Assembly: GCF_947179165.1 (NCBI RefSeq)
Contig: NC_077239.1
Location: 35,294,634 to 35,358,633, forward strand
Source: Solanum dulcamara
Lineage: Eukaryota; Streptophyta; Magnoliopsida; Solanales; Solanaceae
DNA length: 64,000 bases
Reading direction: 5' to 3'
Position 1 is the stretch's first letter, and every line of letters begins with the position of its first letter. Both the position numbers and the translations under genes were made by a program. The notes beneath the pieces are model-generated. The model worked only from the letters and a program-made list of their open reading frames with translations, searched no databases and was not told where the DNA came from. Below are positions 9,584-22,612 of this stretch, piece after piece.

Positions 9584-10029
9584 TGATGTAACCATTCAAA
9601 TATATTTTAATATTGTAGTGCGAAAGTTAAACACACATAGAATCTATACAACTTCATAACCTTGTAATCATGTCTTATATAATTATGAAATCAAGCCATA
9701 CATTGAGGATCAAGTGTTACCTTTTATGAAAATAAATTCATGAGAAAAAAAGACTAAAATCAGAAACCACGAAAGTAAACCTCAAACTCAACCTTTTTTT
9801 TTCTTTGTGTGTTTTAGTTTTTTTTATTTTTGGCTCACTTTGTGCATGAGGTTTTTTTATGTGGTCTGGGTATGCTGTCTTGTTTTGTTTTTTGGTGTGT
9901 TGTTTGAAGGAAATTTATTTTTAGTGTGTAGGTGAATGGATTTAGTTTCAAGTGTGCAAATTCTTTTTTGTCTCTATCTACATGACCTTTTCTTCTGTAG
10001 TTTTAGGTTATCTATAATATTTTATTTTC

Positions 10030-10030
<1 letters not shown>
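9584..10030. other. AT-rich spacer, nothing recognised
   Basis: About 450 bases of AT-rich sequence with long T runs near 9795-9835. I see no coding frame, RNA gene or repeat match. It may be the original flank of the LINE or remains of element H. Confidence 0.6.

Positions 10031-10094
<64 letters not shown>
10031..10094. repeat. (TAA)n microsatellite, about 21 units
   Basis: An uninterrupted TAA trinucleotide run of 64 bases directly precedes the 126-bp minisatellite. The Asn-run or Tyr-run peptides it spells are not genes. Confidence 0.97.
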
Positions 10095-10095
<1 letters not shown>

Positions 10096-10110
10096 CGAGC
10101 CTGAGTCAGG

Positions 10111-10488
10111 GTCGAGGTGGTGTTTAGTCAAGATTTTTAGGTCGGGGTTGCCGCCTCCTATTACGAGTAGACTTCCGCAGAGTTTTTTATGATTATGGGG
10201 AGCTCGATCATTAGTCCAGAAGTTTCCTCTCCATAGGTCAAGGTGGTGTTTAGTCAAGTTTTTAGGTCGGGGTTGCCGCCTCCTATTGCGAGTAGACTTC
10301 CGCAGAGTTTTTTTATGATTATGGGGAGCTCGATCATTAGTCCAAAAGTTTCCTCTCCATAGGTCAAGGTGGTGTTTAGTCAAGTTTTTAGGTCGGGGTT
10401 GCCGCCTCCTATTGCGAGTAGACTTCCGCAGAGTTTTTTTATGATTATGGGGAGCTCGATCATTAGTCCAAAAGTTTCCTCTCCATAG
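10111..10488. repeat. 126-bp minisatellite, three copies
   Basis: Copies start at 10111, 10237 and 10363 and end near 10488. They are almost identical, copies 2 and 3 most closely, so expansion was recent. The unit is GC-richer than its surroundings. Because 126 is divisible by three, the reverse strand stays open and spells a 42-residue Arg/Lys/His-rich repeat; I treat this as a by-product. Confidence 0.95.
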
Positions 10489-10740
10489 GTCAACTGCACC
10501 AACTCCATAAACAACTAGACCCGCACCAGTAGCAGAACCAGTTAGAGGTTGAGGCCACAACCATGACGGTCAAGTGGTCATCAGGGTGCAAAAAGAGGAC
10601 CCCAATGTGGTAATTAATGTGGTAGAATTGACTCGCGAGGTAGAGGCACCGAGGAACATTTCTATGCAGCTTCAGTAAGAGCAAAAGCTGGCATCGAATG
10701 ATATGATTAGAGGTATGATCATTTTATGCCATCAGCCTTC

Positions 10741-13700
10741 CTCAGTTTTATTTGATCCAAGCTCTACTTATTTATATGTATTTTCATATTGCGCTCCTCA
10801 ATTAAGTGTGAGTCTAGAGCCCTTTTTAGAACCAATGTGTGTTTCGACCCTAGTAGGTGAGTTTTTAGTAGTGGATTAGGTTTACAGATCCTATTTGGTG
10901 ACTATTCAGAGGTGGGACACCCGGGCTAACCTTATTTTACTTGATATGCTAGAATTTGACATAATTCTAGGCATGAATTGGTTATCCTCTCATCGAGAGT
11001 TCTTGGATTACTATGACAAGACAACCACTTTAGACATGCTTTGTATTTTACCGGTGGTATGGTAGGGCTCTTATAGTCGCACGCCAATTGGGCTTATTTA
11101 TTTTATTCGGTCTTAAAGGTTAGTGGCTAGCAGGTGCTTAGCTTACTTGGCATATGTGAGAGATGTTAGTAGGGAGTGCCCTACGGTTGACTCAGTTCCT
11201 ATAGTCCGATGTGATTAGATATGTTTCTTACAAACGTACTTGACATTCCTTTGTATAGTGATATTGACTTTGCCAATGTCTAAGATCTGGGTACCGGCCT
11301 TATTTATATCCCACCATATTATATTGCCTCCACAAAGCTCAAGGAGATCACTATTCAACTTTAGGATCTCTTAGGTAAGGGATTTATTTGGCCTAGTGTA
11401 TCATCTTGGGATTCCCAAGTCCTGTTTGTGAAGAAGAAGGATGGATCTATACGGACATGTGTAGATTATAGGGAGTAGAACAAGGTGGCGGTGACGAACC
11501 GTTATCCCATGCCATGTACTGATGATTTATTTGACTAGATTTAGGATGCCATAGTGTTGTTTAAGATTGATTAGAGATCCGATTACCATCAGGTGAGGAT
11601 TAGGGTAGCAAAAATCCTTAACACCGCATGTAGGACTCGTTACAGCCATTATGAGTTCCTAGTGATATCTTTTGGGTTGACTAATGCCCATGCCGCTTTA
11701 ATTGACTTGATGACCTGTGTGTTCAGGCCGTATCTTGATTCATTTTTCATAGTCTTCATCAATGAAATTTTAGTATACTTGTGGAGCCAGAGTGAGTATA
11801 AGAAACATTTTAGGATAGTGCTCAAAACATTGAGAGATCATTAGTTTTATGCTAAGTTCTCAAATGGTGAGTTTTGGCTTGAGTCAGTGGCATTTTTGGC
11901 ATATGTGGTGTCCAAGGATGGCATTATGATGGATCCAGTGAAGTTTGAGGCTATTCGTGATTGGGACAGGCCCACTTCAGTGACTGAGATTCCTAGCTTC
12001 GTCTAATTGGCATGGTAGTATAAGCGCTTTGTTTAGGGATTTTCTATTATAACAACTTCTTTGACTTGGTTGAGTCGCTAGGATGTTCTCTTTGAGTGGT
12101 CTAAGGAATGTGAGAGGACCTTTCAGAGGCTGAAGGAGTTACTTACCAATGCTCTTATATTGACTCTTCCAATTGATGGCTAGGGCTTCACGGATTATTG
12201 TGACACATCCGACCTTGGTTTGGCTTGTGTATTGATGCAGCGTGACCAAATTATAGCTTATGCGTTAAGGCATCCTAAGCTATTTGAGTGAAATAACTCA
12301 CTCATGACTTAGAGTTGACGGTTGTAGTTTTCATGCTAAAGATTTTGTGGCAGTACTTGTATGAAGTTCATTGCGAGATCTACATTGATCATAGGAGCCT
12401 TTAGTACATTATGAGTAAGGGAGATCTTAATTCGAGGCAGTTCCATTGGATTGAACTCCTTAATATTCCGACCTATCTATTCTCTACCATCCAAGAATAA
12501 TGAATGTGGTAGTAGTCGCCTTGAGTCGGAATGTAGTGAATATTGGTATTGTATCCTTCTTTTTTATTGTAAAGCAATCTTTGTCTTTGGACATCCAGTC
12601 CTTAGAAAAAATCATGATTCAGTTTGATATTTCAGATGCCAGACAGGTGTTAGACTATGTGGGAGTTCTACATCCTTTATGGATTGGATTCACAGTCATC
12701 AGTTTGAGGATAAGGATAAGGATTCTCTCGAGATCGAGTTTGTGAGATGATGTCAGTCAAGCTACCTTGGATTCAGAGTGTTGAGATTTATTGTCCATAT
12801 TTTTGTTCTGAGAGTTCGGGATTTGATTCAATTGATTCTTCATGAGGCCCATGATCCCAGATATTCTATTTATCTGAGCACAGAAAAGATGTATCAATAT
12901 CTTAGGAAATATTACTAGTAGAGAAGAATGAGGAGAGATATAGCAGCCTATGTATCCCATTGTCTATTTTGTCAAAGGTGAAGGCTGAGCACTTGAAGCC
13001 TAGTGGTGAGCTTTAGAGATTACCTATTCTGGATTAGAAGTGGGAGCACATCACCTTAGATTTTATTACGGCGTTGCCTCGCACTTCTAGAGGTATTGAT
13101 AGTGTTTGGGTCATCATTGATTGATTGACCAAGTCAGCAAACTTCCTTCCTATTCATAGTTTCTTTAGTGCGAGACATTGTCTCATATCTACATTCGGGA
13201 GGTTGTTCATCTTCATGGTGTTTTGGTATCTAATATCTAAGACCGAGGTTCATATTTCACTTCTACATTTTGGAAGACTTTTTAAGAGGAGTTGGGCACC
13301 CGTGTTGATCTTAGAATAACTTTTCACACGCAAACTGATGGTCAGTCTGAGTGTAGTATTTATGTTCTTGAGAACATGTTATGTACTTGTGTTATGGATT
13401 TTCAAGGTTAGTGGGACCAGTTTTTGTCTTTGGCGGTGTTTGCGTACAACGACTACCACTATATATTCATATGGCCCCATTCGAGGCCTTACATGATAGG
13501 CGTTGTCTCTCTCTCTATTTGATTGATTTTAGTCTACGGAGCCTAGGTCATGTGGTAAAAACTTGATTCAAGAGGCCTTATCTCATGTGAGGGTGATTCA
13601 GGATAGGCTCAAGATAGCTCAAAGTAGACACCAGAGTTAAGAGGATCATGCGCGTCAACCATTGAGGTTTGATGTGGGTGATAGAGAGTTAGGGATTGCA

Positions 13701-14720
13701 ATGGGATGGGGAGAGGTGGATACAGAGCAACTTTAGAGCTAGGCAGGGTGGGCGGGTTTAGAGTTATGTGTGGCGGGGCGGATGTGGGGCGGATTGAAGT
13801 AATTATTATTGAAATTAATGCGGGGTGGGGCAGGTGGCAGGTTTATGTAAATTTAAGGTATTAAATAAGAATCCAAAGGAAAATAAATATTTGTAATTAG
13901 TAAAATTTAAGATATAAACTTTTTATATTAAATTTTTACTTTAATTTTAATAACTTCTTTTAAAAAAAATTAAACTAGACAAATGTTAATTAGATTTAAT
14001 TAGCTATTAAGAAACAATTGTTGAAATGTTAATTAGAAAAAATTAATTAGTTCATGTTGAGATGTTAACTAGCAAAAAATGAAAAAATTATGAATTTTAT
14101 TTTTCATATTAAACTCAATTAAATAGGGAAAACATAAAAAAAATATGTGGGGCGGGACTATATGGGCAGGGCATGGCGGGTTGAAAATGATAAACAATGT
14201 TATGTGGGGTGGGGCAGTTTATAAAATTTATGGGTTGAGCTCAACCCGCCCCGCACCTGCCCTACCCACCCCATTTCCATCCCTATAGTGAGTTCCTACG
14301 AGTATCGCCCATAAAAGGTGTGATGAGATTTGGGAGGCGAGGAAAGATTAGCTCTAAGTACATAGGTCCTTTTGAGATATTGAGGACACTTAGAGAGGTT
14401 GTCTATGCATTAGATTTTCCTCCATCATTCTCAGCTATCCATCCAGTTTTCCATATTTTGATGTTGTGCCGATAAGTTCTAGGTGAGTCACATGACTCTA
14501 GTATGATTCAGTTGAGTTAGATGATTGTCTTACCTTTATTAAGGAGCCAGTTGATATCCAAGAAAGAGATGTGAGGCAGTTGCGATCCATATCTATTCCT
14601 GTGGTTAAGGTCTATTGGAGGCATCACCTAGTTGATGAAGCTACCTAGGAGACCAAGTAAGAGATGTGGGAGAATTTCCCTAGCTTATTTGAGCCTTAGG
14701 TACTTCTTGACTCTTACATT
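10741..14720 (+). pseudogene. Broken gypsy pol of element H (protease, RT, RNase H, integrase)
   Basis: Reading across stops and frameshifts, a retroviral-type protease lies at about 10741-11060, including the downstream ILGMNWL motif. Reverse transcriptase is at about 11390-11900 (KDGS, then YHQVR and [11 protein letters not shown] motifs), RNase H at about 12170-12480, and integrase from the zinc-binding region (12890-12990) to the tail at 14300-14720. The catalytic FxDD box of the reverse transcriptase reads FINE, so both aspartates are gone. Several stops sit where the family has Arg or Trp, consistent with C-to-T and G-to-A decay of methylated DNA. The MITE at 13690-14285 splits the integrase tail. 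It is not functional. Confidence 0.85.
13690..14285. mobile_element. hAT-type MITE with 8-bp target duplication
   Basis: This 596-bp insertion begins TAGGGATTGCAATGGG. Its end is the inverse of TAGGGATGGAAATGGG, so it has imperfect terminal inverted repeats of about 20-30 bases. The flanks are TAGAGAGT (13682-13689) and TAGTGAGT (14286-14293), an 8-bp duplication with one mismatch, as expected for hAT elements. The interior is AT-rich and non-coding, with GGGGCGGG-like words near both ends. Removing it with one duplication rejoins the integrase tail of H. Confidence 0.9.
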
Positions 14721-14751
14721 TGTGGATGAAAGTTCTTTTAGTAGAGGATGT

Positions 14752-17700
14752 TGTAATTACCCTCTAGGTAATTTTTGAATACATGCATTTTTTTCATTGT
14801 TTAGAGCATTCGTATAATGACCCTAAGTCATATGGCACTAACCATTAAATTGCCCACTTATTTGTTTTATATTTATGCCTGTTTCCCTGTTTTGGAGCAT
14901 TTGAAACTTAAAAAATTGATTTCGATCAAAACTTCAGGTAAACGACCTTAGAACTTAATTCTGATAGTTCCATCAACTCTAGAATGGTCATTTTAGGCTA
15001 ATAGCATGTCCTGCACGAGTCTCAAGTTCTTCGGTGTGAGTATGGAACATTAGGCATTTTATCCTTTAAAATTTGGCCTAAGTTTATCTTTGGTCAACAT
15101 TCTTGGAAAACACACTCGTGTGAAAATTCCATCAAAGCGATTAGTTCAACAACGTCGAGTTTGGTCTAGAACAACCTTTCGTGTGCTTTCCAAGGTTTCT
15201 AATCTAATCTCAAAGTCTGTTGTGGAATAGACTAAAAATGGATTTTGGGTGTGAGATCCACTTTTTGTCAAAATGACTTCGTATGGAAATTATGACTGCA
15301 CCATTGAGTCGAAAACATTGAATTTAGTGGGGTAGCATATCTTGTTTGAGCGTGAGGTTTTTCGAACAAATCCCGAGCACCTGGTTAGAGACTTGGGATA
15401 TGCCAGATCTTGATGTTGCAGCAGTTGTTGGTGCAGGGCACTTTTTCCCTCGCATTCGTGGGCAGCAAGCCATGTTCATGAAAGCCAAGTGCATTGTCCT
15501 ATGTTTTTGGGGGCTCAAGTAGCATTCATAGAGGCTTGGCCCTCCCTTTACCGCATTTGGTGGTCCAAAGGCTGCATTCATGGTGCCCTGGATAATTTCC
15601 TTTCACTTTCATGAGAGCTCCTTTGTATTCGTGGAAGCCGACTTAGTGAACATCCGCGTTTGCAGGCCCTCCTGCGCGTTCGCAGACTGCAATTGGGTCT
15701 GGTCTTTTAATAAAGGACAAATGTGTTTCACCTCAAGTTCATTATTTCAAAGTGCTATAGCTTGAGTTTAGAGCTCCAAATTCGGTGATTCAAATGCTAG
15801 ATTATGGGTAATTGCAGGGAGAACGTGTGGGAGAATTTGGAAAGTGCTTGGAACCCGTCATTTGAGGTAAAATCAAGCTTGAACCTACTGCCATCAGTTG
15901 TTTCCTTAGATTTAATTAGTAGTTTATTCCATGCTCGATTTCCTACTGTTTTGAGCCTGAAATTGTGTTCTATTTCAGAACGCATATTTAGAGAGGTGAA
16001 TTGGACCTTTCTACGGAGTCAATTTTGAAATTTCTTGAACGGGTCCCACATTCTAGTTTTAGACTTTGAAATTGGTATGTCTCCATTTTTAATAATTTTA
16101 GTGGCCAAACGACCATGTTAATGTTTTGATACCACTTTTGTTAGCGTGGCAGCATTTTGAGATCGTACAGAAGGAAAATACTCTAACAACTTGATTTGAA
16201 GCATGCATGGTTGGCCTAAAATTAGACTACGACTTCCCTCTCCTTAGACTGATCATGATTAAGTGATTGCATGTGATTTTATGAATTTGGGGTTTAATTG
16301 GTAGTTGACAATGTTAAATTCATAAAATCCATGTCTTAGTCTAATTTTGGGTATTTCGAGATTTTAAAGAATTTTGTTTGTATTAGTTGATCATATATAC
16401 ATTGTGGTGTGCTCTTATTATGGATTGTGTATAGTGTTGAAAGTATGTTTGGCCTTAGTCTAGGCTTAGCCTAGTGATTTCCATAAACTTGCATAGTTTT
16501 GAAAAGTATGTTAATTGTCAACTGATCAACATACGATCATATTCTCAAGGTCAATCTAAGAAGAGGAAACCATAGCCTAACTGTAGGCTGGTCATGAGCT
16601 CTCCAAAATCACGGAGTAGGAGATTTCCCCTTTCTAATGGCCTCTAAACACTGCCATGGTATCAAAAAAATGCACACAATATTGTTAGGGTCGTTTTGAT
16701 ATTAAAATTATCGAATTCGGAGACAAGCTAATTTTGGGGTAAATAATTGGGACTGTGGGGCCCACTCTTTAAATTACAGAATGAACTCTCTGAATAGGTC
16801 CTAAATGCTACCCTAAACTTCTATTCTACAAAGGAACACAATTCAGGGTTCCAACCAGTCCAAACACTTTCATGCATCAACATTAAAAAATAAACTCAAG
16901 AACAATAAAAGTGGCAGAAAAACAAGGGAAATTACCTCAAATAAGGCTCTACAATAATTTTGATCGCACCCACTGTGTTCCTCTCAAAAAACCCCGTAAA
17001 TTAACTTTTTGAATCACCCAAATTTCCTTGGAATTGAGAGAGAAGTCGTGGTTTCAAGTTATGAGAAATTACTGAAATTTGCAACTTAAAATTAATTTGC
17101 AGGTGTCGCAAAAGCGGCCCTGAAGGTCCCTTAAGCAACCTCAAAGAGGCGGGCCTCGCTTAAGCGAGAACCCTGTTTTGGTATCGTTGTTTTAAGTGAG
17201 TTGTTTGGAGTTTGTGTTGTGTAATGTTGAAGTGGTTTACTTGTATATATGTTGCTGATTGTTATTTTTGGTTGGTTGCTAAGGTTTGGAGGTTAAACAA
17301 AAGTTTGGATAGGGCAAGTTATAGGGGAGATGCTGCCCGATTTTTACTAACTTCGGAACTAGTAATGAACTAGTCTAAGGAAATGGATAAGGGATTGGTT
17401 CCTATGGGTAATTGGTGGTAGAATTACAAGCTGGAAAGTCGAAGGTCACTAACCTTAGAATTACTTTCATGTTAAATAGGTTCAAGAGACGACGAGGCGA
17501 GCGTGTTAAGAGTAATCCGGAAGAGGTATGTAAAACTAACATTTCCTTCTTTTGGCATATTTTTGGCATAAGTATCTAAAGCTTAATCTTTATTTTGGCA
17601 TGGTCGTTATGAAAACAAATATATGAATTTTTTTTATGGTTCCAAGGAAGTTCCTATTCCTAGAGCCACAAGGATGGACAATTTCTTGATTTCCAAAGGA

Positions 17701-19302
17701 CATTTTATTACGCTTTGATACAAGTATATAAGTCTAGAAGTTCCATTTTGATGTAATCCATAGTTACTTTCAAAAGGTACTTGATATGACTCTTGTCTTG
17801 ATTTTGAACGATAGCTTATTTTAATTATTTCATTGAGCCCCATAATATATTTTGAAATATGGAAACAATTTCAGAAAGACTATTTTGACATAGACCATTG
17901 TGACATCTGAAAGACATGTACTATGATTATCGCTCAATTTCTCTTATATGACTTGGAATCGGAGTTACGCTATCGAGTCTCTAGAAATATTTTGTATTTT
18001 ATATTGCATTTAGTTTCTCACTACTCCACTCGTGGATGCCTCAATTCTTCTTTCATTGAGCCCAGGCCAGGATTTGTTATCTTGCGTACTTCTCTACATT
18101 ATTCTCTGTGCCCTGATGTGAGGGGGCAGGTACGACCTGTACATGGGATTTGTGGAGTTAGGATGTTCCATGTACACATATGATATGATATGATCTGATA
18201 TGATCTGTTACGGAGATATTCCCTACTCTGGAGTTATGATGTGCTTTGGCGCCAGTGACAGGGCGGCAACCATGATTTGTCCACCGAATCCCATAATGGG
18301 GCCGGATATGGCATATGTTTTCTTCATACATTATCTGTAGTCATGAAAAACATTTTGGTATTCTGAATATTTTGCTCATTTTTGCACCTTCTATTCTAGT
18401 AATGGCTCTACTTATTACAGTCCATGCTTTACATACTTATTATATTATCCGTATGGACCCCCTTTCTTCGGGGAGACTGTGTTACATGTCCGCAGGTACA
18501 AATGCTCGGTTTGCTGATCTGCTCGCCTAGGACATCCACCCGTTGGTTGGCAGTGCTCTTTTGTTCGGAGCCTTATTTTGGTACTAACTTTTTTGTTGTA
18601 CATTTGTACATGTTGGTTAAGGGTACGATGGGCCCCTATCCTATCATATGACTAAGCTATCATTCTGTAGAGGTCTGTAGAATTATGATGTGGGTTATGT
18701 ATATATGTTTCGGGCTTTGTATTCTGTGATGGCCTTAACGGCCCTCTTGTGCTATATTTGTTCTCATGCGCTCTCTAGCGACCCCTTTTTGACTCCTATT
18801 TTTATCTATTCTGCTAACACGCTAAGTGGGGCTAAGGGTACGTGTGTGTTCCCAACTCGAACACCAGTCATGGCCTATGGAGTTGGGTTGTGACAACTAG
18901 CTATCGGCGTTGATCTCGATCTAGCTGTAGTCTTGATCGGAGGCGAGGGTGAGTACTCGGCGTTCTAGATTTAGCCATCTCCCTCTATATATAATTTGTC
19001 TTTCTTTTACTTTTTGAGACAGTCTTGTTTATATGGTCTACTTTTGGGACTTGTACTTATTTTGATTGTAGCTTTGTACACGTCACTTCTAGGTTCTGGA
19101 AGGGATCTTTTATTGGTATATATATATTTTTCTTTGCTTCCGCCCATTTATTTATGTTCCTATTAATTTATTAATTACTTTAGTTTAAATATTGGTCTTC
19201 TACCTTTATATCCCATAACTCACTGTTCTGAGATATGGGTTGACTTGCCTACTGGTGGATCGTGGTAGGCGCCATCATGACTCAGGAATTCGGGTCGTGA
19301 TA
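14752..19302 (+). repeat. 3' LTR of element H, interrupted
   Basis: It begins TGTAATTACCC right after a degenerate polypurine area and ends GGGTCGTGATA (TG...CA with a terminal C-to-T change). Segments such as the GTTCCATCAACTCTAGAATG area (near 14970) and the end (CTACTGGTGGAT, near 19240) have counterparts in the LTRs of D read in the opposite direction. An E-type LTR occupies 17170-18895. The segment 16550-17170 does not line up clearly and may be another truncated LTR in reverse orientation; it holds TCGCTTAAGCGA-type dyads near 17155. No genes are seen. Confidence 0.7.
17170..18895 (+). repeat. Truncated E-type LTR (copy 1)
   Basis: It matches the solo LTR E from the GAGTTGTTTGG area onward, including the GATAGGGCA...GGGGAG...TGCCC block, the GACGACGAGGCGA block near 17490 and the terminal CCTATGGAGTTGGGTTGTGACA-like end. 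The first roughly 1.2 kb of the family is missing. A GATATGATCT-type simple repeat near 18180 takes the place where E and F carry minisatellites. Confidence 0.8.
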
Positions 19303-20572
19303 AATTATTTCCATGATTTGAGTTCTTGAATTGTCATTCATGTTTACGTGCAGATGAACCCTAGTTGATTGTTTAAAATTCTTTCACTTTGTATTATTTT
19401 GAGTTAAAAAATGATTTAAATTTCATAACATAATCAAGAAAGGAGTTTTGAGCATGATGTAGTACTTGAGTTGAGAAGTCTTCCATTCACTGATTTTGAG
19501 CATGATCTTTACCAAGTTTAATGAGTTATAGTATTATACATTTATTTATCTTGAGACTGAGATTTAAAAGATAAAAGCTATATTTTAATGCATTTACTAA
19601 GTTTGAGAAGTGTCATTATTGTAAAGAGAATGTATGCATTTGAGAAAAATTGAGCAAAACTAAGTAACGTCAATTGAGACTAAATGAATTATATTTTGAC
19701 TATTTCACTCAGTTGAGTATATGAGCATTGCTGCATATTATTTTGAGAGTAGCATTGAACACCGATTTTGCTAAGAGTTTAGATAACTCAAACCCCATGC
19801 GATGAGTTTTCATTCCTTACCAGGCAAGGTATAGGACGGTTGTGGAAACAAAAAAAATTCATTGTACCATCACATGCTTATAGTTATGGTTGTCGATTAT
19901 AGAAACTCTCCAAAGAATAAATAGTATTTTATATTGAGTTGCATTCTCTTGTTTGTATTTTGAAATGCATTGTCATATTCTTATTTTTACATGTTTTATC
20001 TTTATGTTGAGTTATTCCAGTATTCATTCCTTTGAGTATTCCTCGAGTATGTTTCCTTTAAGCTATTTTGCATACCCTACATTCTATATACTTTCATCTT
20101 GCCACACTGCATCATTTCATGATGCATAAATAGGTGTTAGAAATTCTTAGCAGGTGCATCGTTGAAGACCACTTGTCATCCAACTTTAGTGAGACCTCCC
20201 TGCATTTAGAAGAACTTTTTAGTCATTTATTTATTAGTCTTTTAAGGTAGTTTTGGATATGTCTTGGTACCTATATAGGGTCATTAGAGACTTCATAGAT
20301 ATAGACAAAGATAGATTTATGTCAGTTAATATTTTAGAGTCTATTCAAATAATATTTTGTTACTTATTTTTTAAATAATGAGTTATCTGATTTAAAGACT
20401 ATTTTCAGATGTACTTGAGTTTACTTTTAATATACTTTAAATGATAATCCATTTTGATATATTTTATTGAGTTTTGTTTGACTGAGTAGTAGCCATGCCA
20501 ATAGTTCTCTTTGGAACCATCAATGAGTTTTGAGTGTCGTCCACACCTAGGGTGTAGAGTCGGGGTAAGAAA
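19303..20572 (+). repeat. 5' LTR of element C, left part missing
   Basis: The TTCATGTTTACGTGC...CCCTAGTTGA area (19340-19365) and the TATTATTTTGAGTTAAA area (19393) match C's 3' LTR near 61345-61410 and B's LTR in reverse. The end (CCTAGGGTGTAGAGTCGGGGT) matches the end of B's LTR. A degenerate tRNA-iMet primer site (CAGCACAGAG) follows near 20585. The first roughly 900 bases are absent at the junction with H. Confidence 0.75.
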
Positions 20573-20773
20573 AAATTAGAATTACAGCACAGAGTTTGAG
20601 AGTCCTAGGATGTCTATGAAGCCGAGTCTAGTAGATTCCTTCATATCAGAGTAAAGACGCCACATATATAATGGATAGGCTACAAAAAATTAGGAACTGT
20701 CTCAGTTCTTTCATACTCTAAGTTTGTACAAAAGAGTTTAACTTTATGAAATCTCTTTCTAACTCATGCATTT

Positions 20774-22612
20774 ATGCATTTCAGATCATGTCTTCAAAGT
20801 GCACTCTCAGTCAGAAAAATGTCATCGATAATGAGATCCCACCAACAACTATGCCTCCACCATCCAAAACATAGACAAGGAATAAATCTCGAGCAACTAA
20901 GCCTGAGAATGAGAATGAACTCAAGAGGTTCCATAGAAACATACTGCTCAGCTTGCCATTACTTCTCCGAGTTTAGACGAGCAATCTCTATGCTCACACA
21001 GGTAATAGTTTCCCAGTTAGGTCATCAAAACACTCTAATAACTTTTTCTAGTTCTCAAGAATCATTTGATGCTACAAGAATTAGAGACTTCTTGAGGATA
21101 AACCCACTAATATTCACGGTGTCTAAACTTGAGGACTATCCTTAAAATTTCATAGATGAAATGTGGATCCTCAAAGCTATGCTTGCGATCGAGATTGAAT
21201 GAGTTGATCTCATTTCCTATCAGCTTAAGAAAGTTGCAAATTTCTAGTATAATCAGGGAGAGGAGAGTCATGGTAAGGATGCAAAGCCTGCTATTTGGGA
21301 TGAGTTCGAGAGTGCATTCCTAGACCACTTATTTCCCCAAGAGATGAGGGAAGCAAAAGTCGAGTAGTTCTTGAACCTAAATAAAGAGGGGTTGACGGTG
21401 AAAGACTACATCCTTAAGTTCATCCAACTATCCTGGTATGCTCTAGAGATGTTCCTAATATGAGATCGAAAATGAGGAAGTTTGTTTTTAGCCTAGGTAA
21501 ACATATGAGGAAAGAGTACAAGGCTTTATTGTTGATTTTAGATATGGACACCTCAAGACTCATGGTGTATTCCCAAGCAAGTTGAGGAGAATAAGAGGAA
21601 AGATAGGGAGGAGAAATAGTATAAGAAAGCAAAGTATGAAGGTAATAAGACTAGCCACTAGAAGAGTGGTAATGCAACTGGTCATTCTATTAGAGAAGAT
21701 CTATGGTCTATGCACCATCATCAACAAGTGTACTAGCATTGAATAACAAGAATGACTAGAGATCTCAAAGAAACCAGAACTTCATATCTCATGGTTTTCA
21801 AACTCTAGGAAGTGTGGCACAAGGTTCATCGCATAAGCTGCCTTATGGTGAGTGTAGTAGACTGCATTTGGGGGTGTGTCATGATGGCTCTAGTGGCTGC
21901 TATAAGTGTGGTCATATGGGTCACGATAAGAGAGACTTTCCATCAAATAGATAAGGTAATAGGGGCAACATGGCCTAATCTTCTTTAGTAGCACCATCTG
22001 ATAGAGTTGGTCAAAGAGATTCTACTTCAGGGTTGGTGGAGGTTCAAACCAACCGTATGGCTAGTCGCCATGATCAAGAGAGCTCGCCAGATGTTATCAG
22101 TGGTGTGCTTAAAATCCTTCCTTATAATGTATATGCCTTACTTGGTCCGAGTGCAACCTAGTCCTTTTTGACTCTATATGTAGTTATGAAGTTTGGGATT
22201 CATCCCAAAAGGTCTTTTAGAGTCCTTTAGTATTTCAACACCTGTTGGTTAGTCTATTCTAGCTAAGAGAGTCTATCGAGATTATAAAAAAAAATTCTAT
22301 CATCAAGACACCACAGTTGACTTATTTGAGTAGGACATGGTGGATTTTGATGTCACTCTAGGCATGGTCACGCTTCCTGCTAGTTATGTCTCACTTGATT
22401 GTAGAACTTTAGTAGTCAATTTCAGTTCCTAAATCAGCTTGTCATTGAGTGGAAGGGTAGTCCATTAGTGCCTATGGGTCATTCTAATTTATACCTTAAG
22501 GCTAGAAAGTTAGTTTCTAAAGGAAGCATTTACCACATTATTTGAGTTAGAGGTGATAGTGTGGATACACAATTCGTTCAGTCAGTTCCAATCATAAATG
22601 AGTTTCATAAAG
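20774..22612 (+). pseudogene. Broken gag and protease of element C
   Basis: Retrotransposon gag core signals lie at about 21060-21440: RIRDFLRINP, DLISYQLKKVANF and FESAFLDHLFPQEMREAKV. A CCHC zinc knuckle at about 21900-21945 has lost its last Cys (CYKCGHMGHDKRDF). The protease region starts near 22080, where the catalytic Asp motif reads LGPSAT instead of a DxGS/T form. The linker to the reverse transcriptase (YLKARKLVSKGSIYHI) is at about 22490-22545 and is cut at 22612 by the solo LTR, resuming at 24813. Many in-frame stops make it non-functional. Confidence 0.82.

Larger units (their letters stand above)
10500..19302 (+). mobile_element. Decayed Ty3/gypsy element H with 3' LTR, 5' part missing
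   Basis: Recognisable protease, reverse transcriptase, RNase H and integrase remains in gypsy order are followed by a long 3' LTR (14752-19302). A 5' LTR and most of gag are not found, so the left boundary is approximate. Its LTR resembles that of element D by start (TGTAAT.ACCC), end (GGGTCRTGATA) and interior, so H and D belong to one family. It contains a hAT MITE and a truncated E-type LTR. Confidence 0.8.

Noticed and set aside
9936..10127. Asn-run and Tyr-run peptides
   Set aside because: They are translations of the TAA microsatellite.
10012..10560. 182-residue reverse-strand frame with 42-residue repeats
   Set aside because: It arises because the minisatellite unit is 126 bp; there is no start context, domain or conserved flank.
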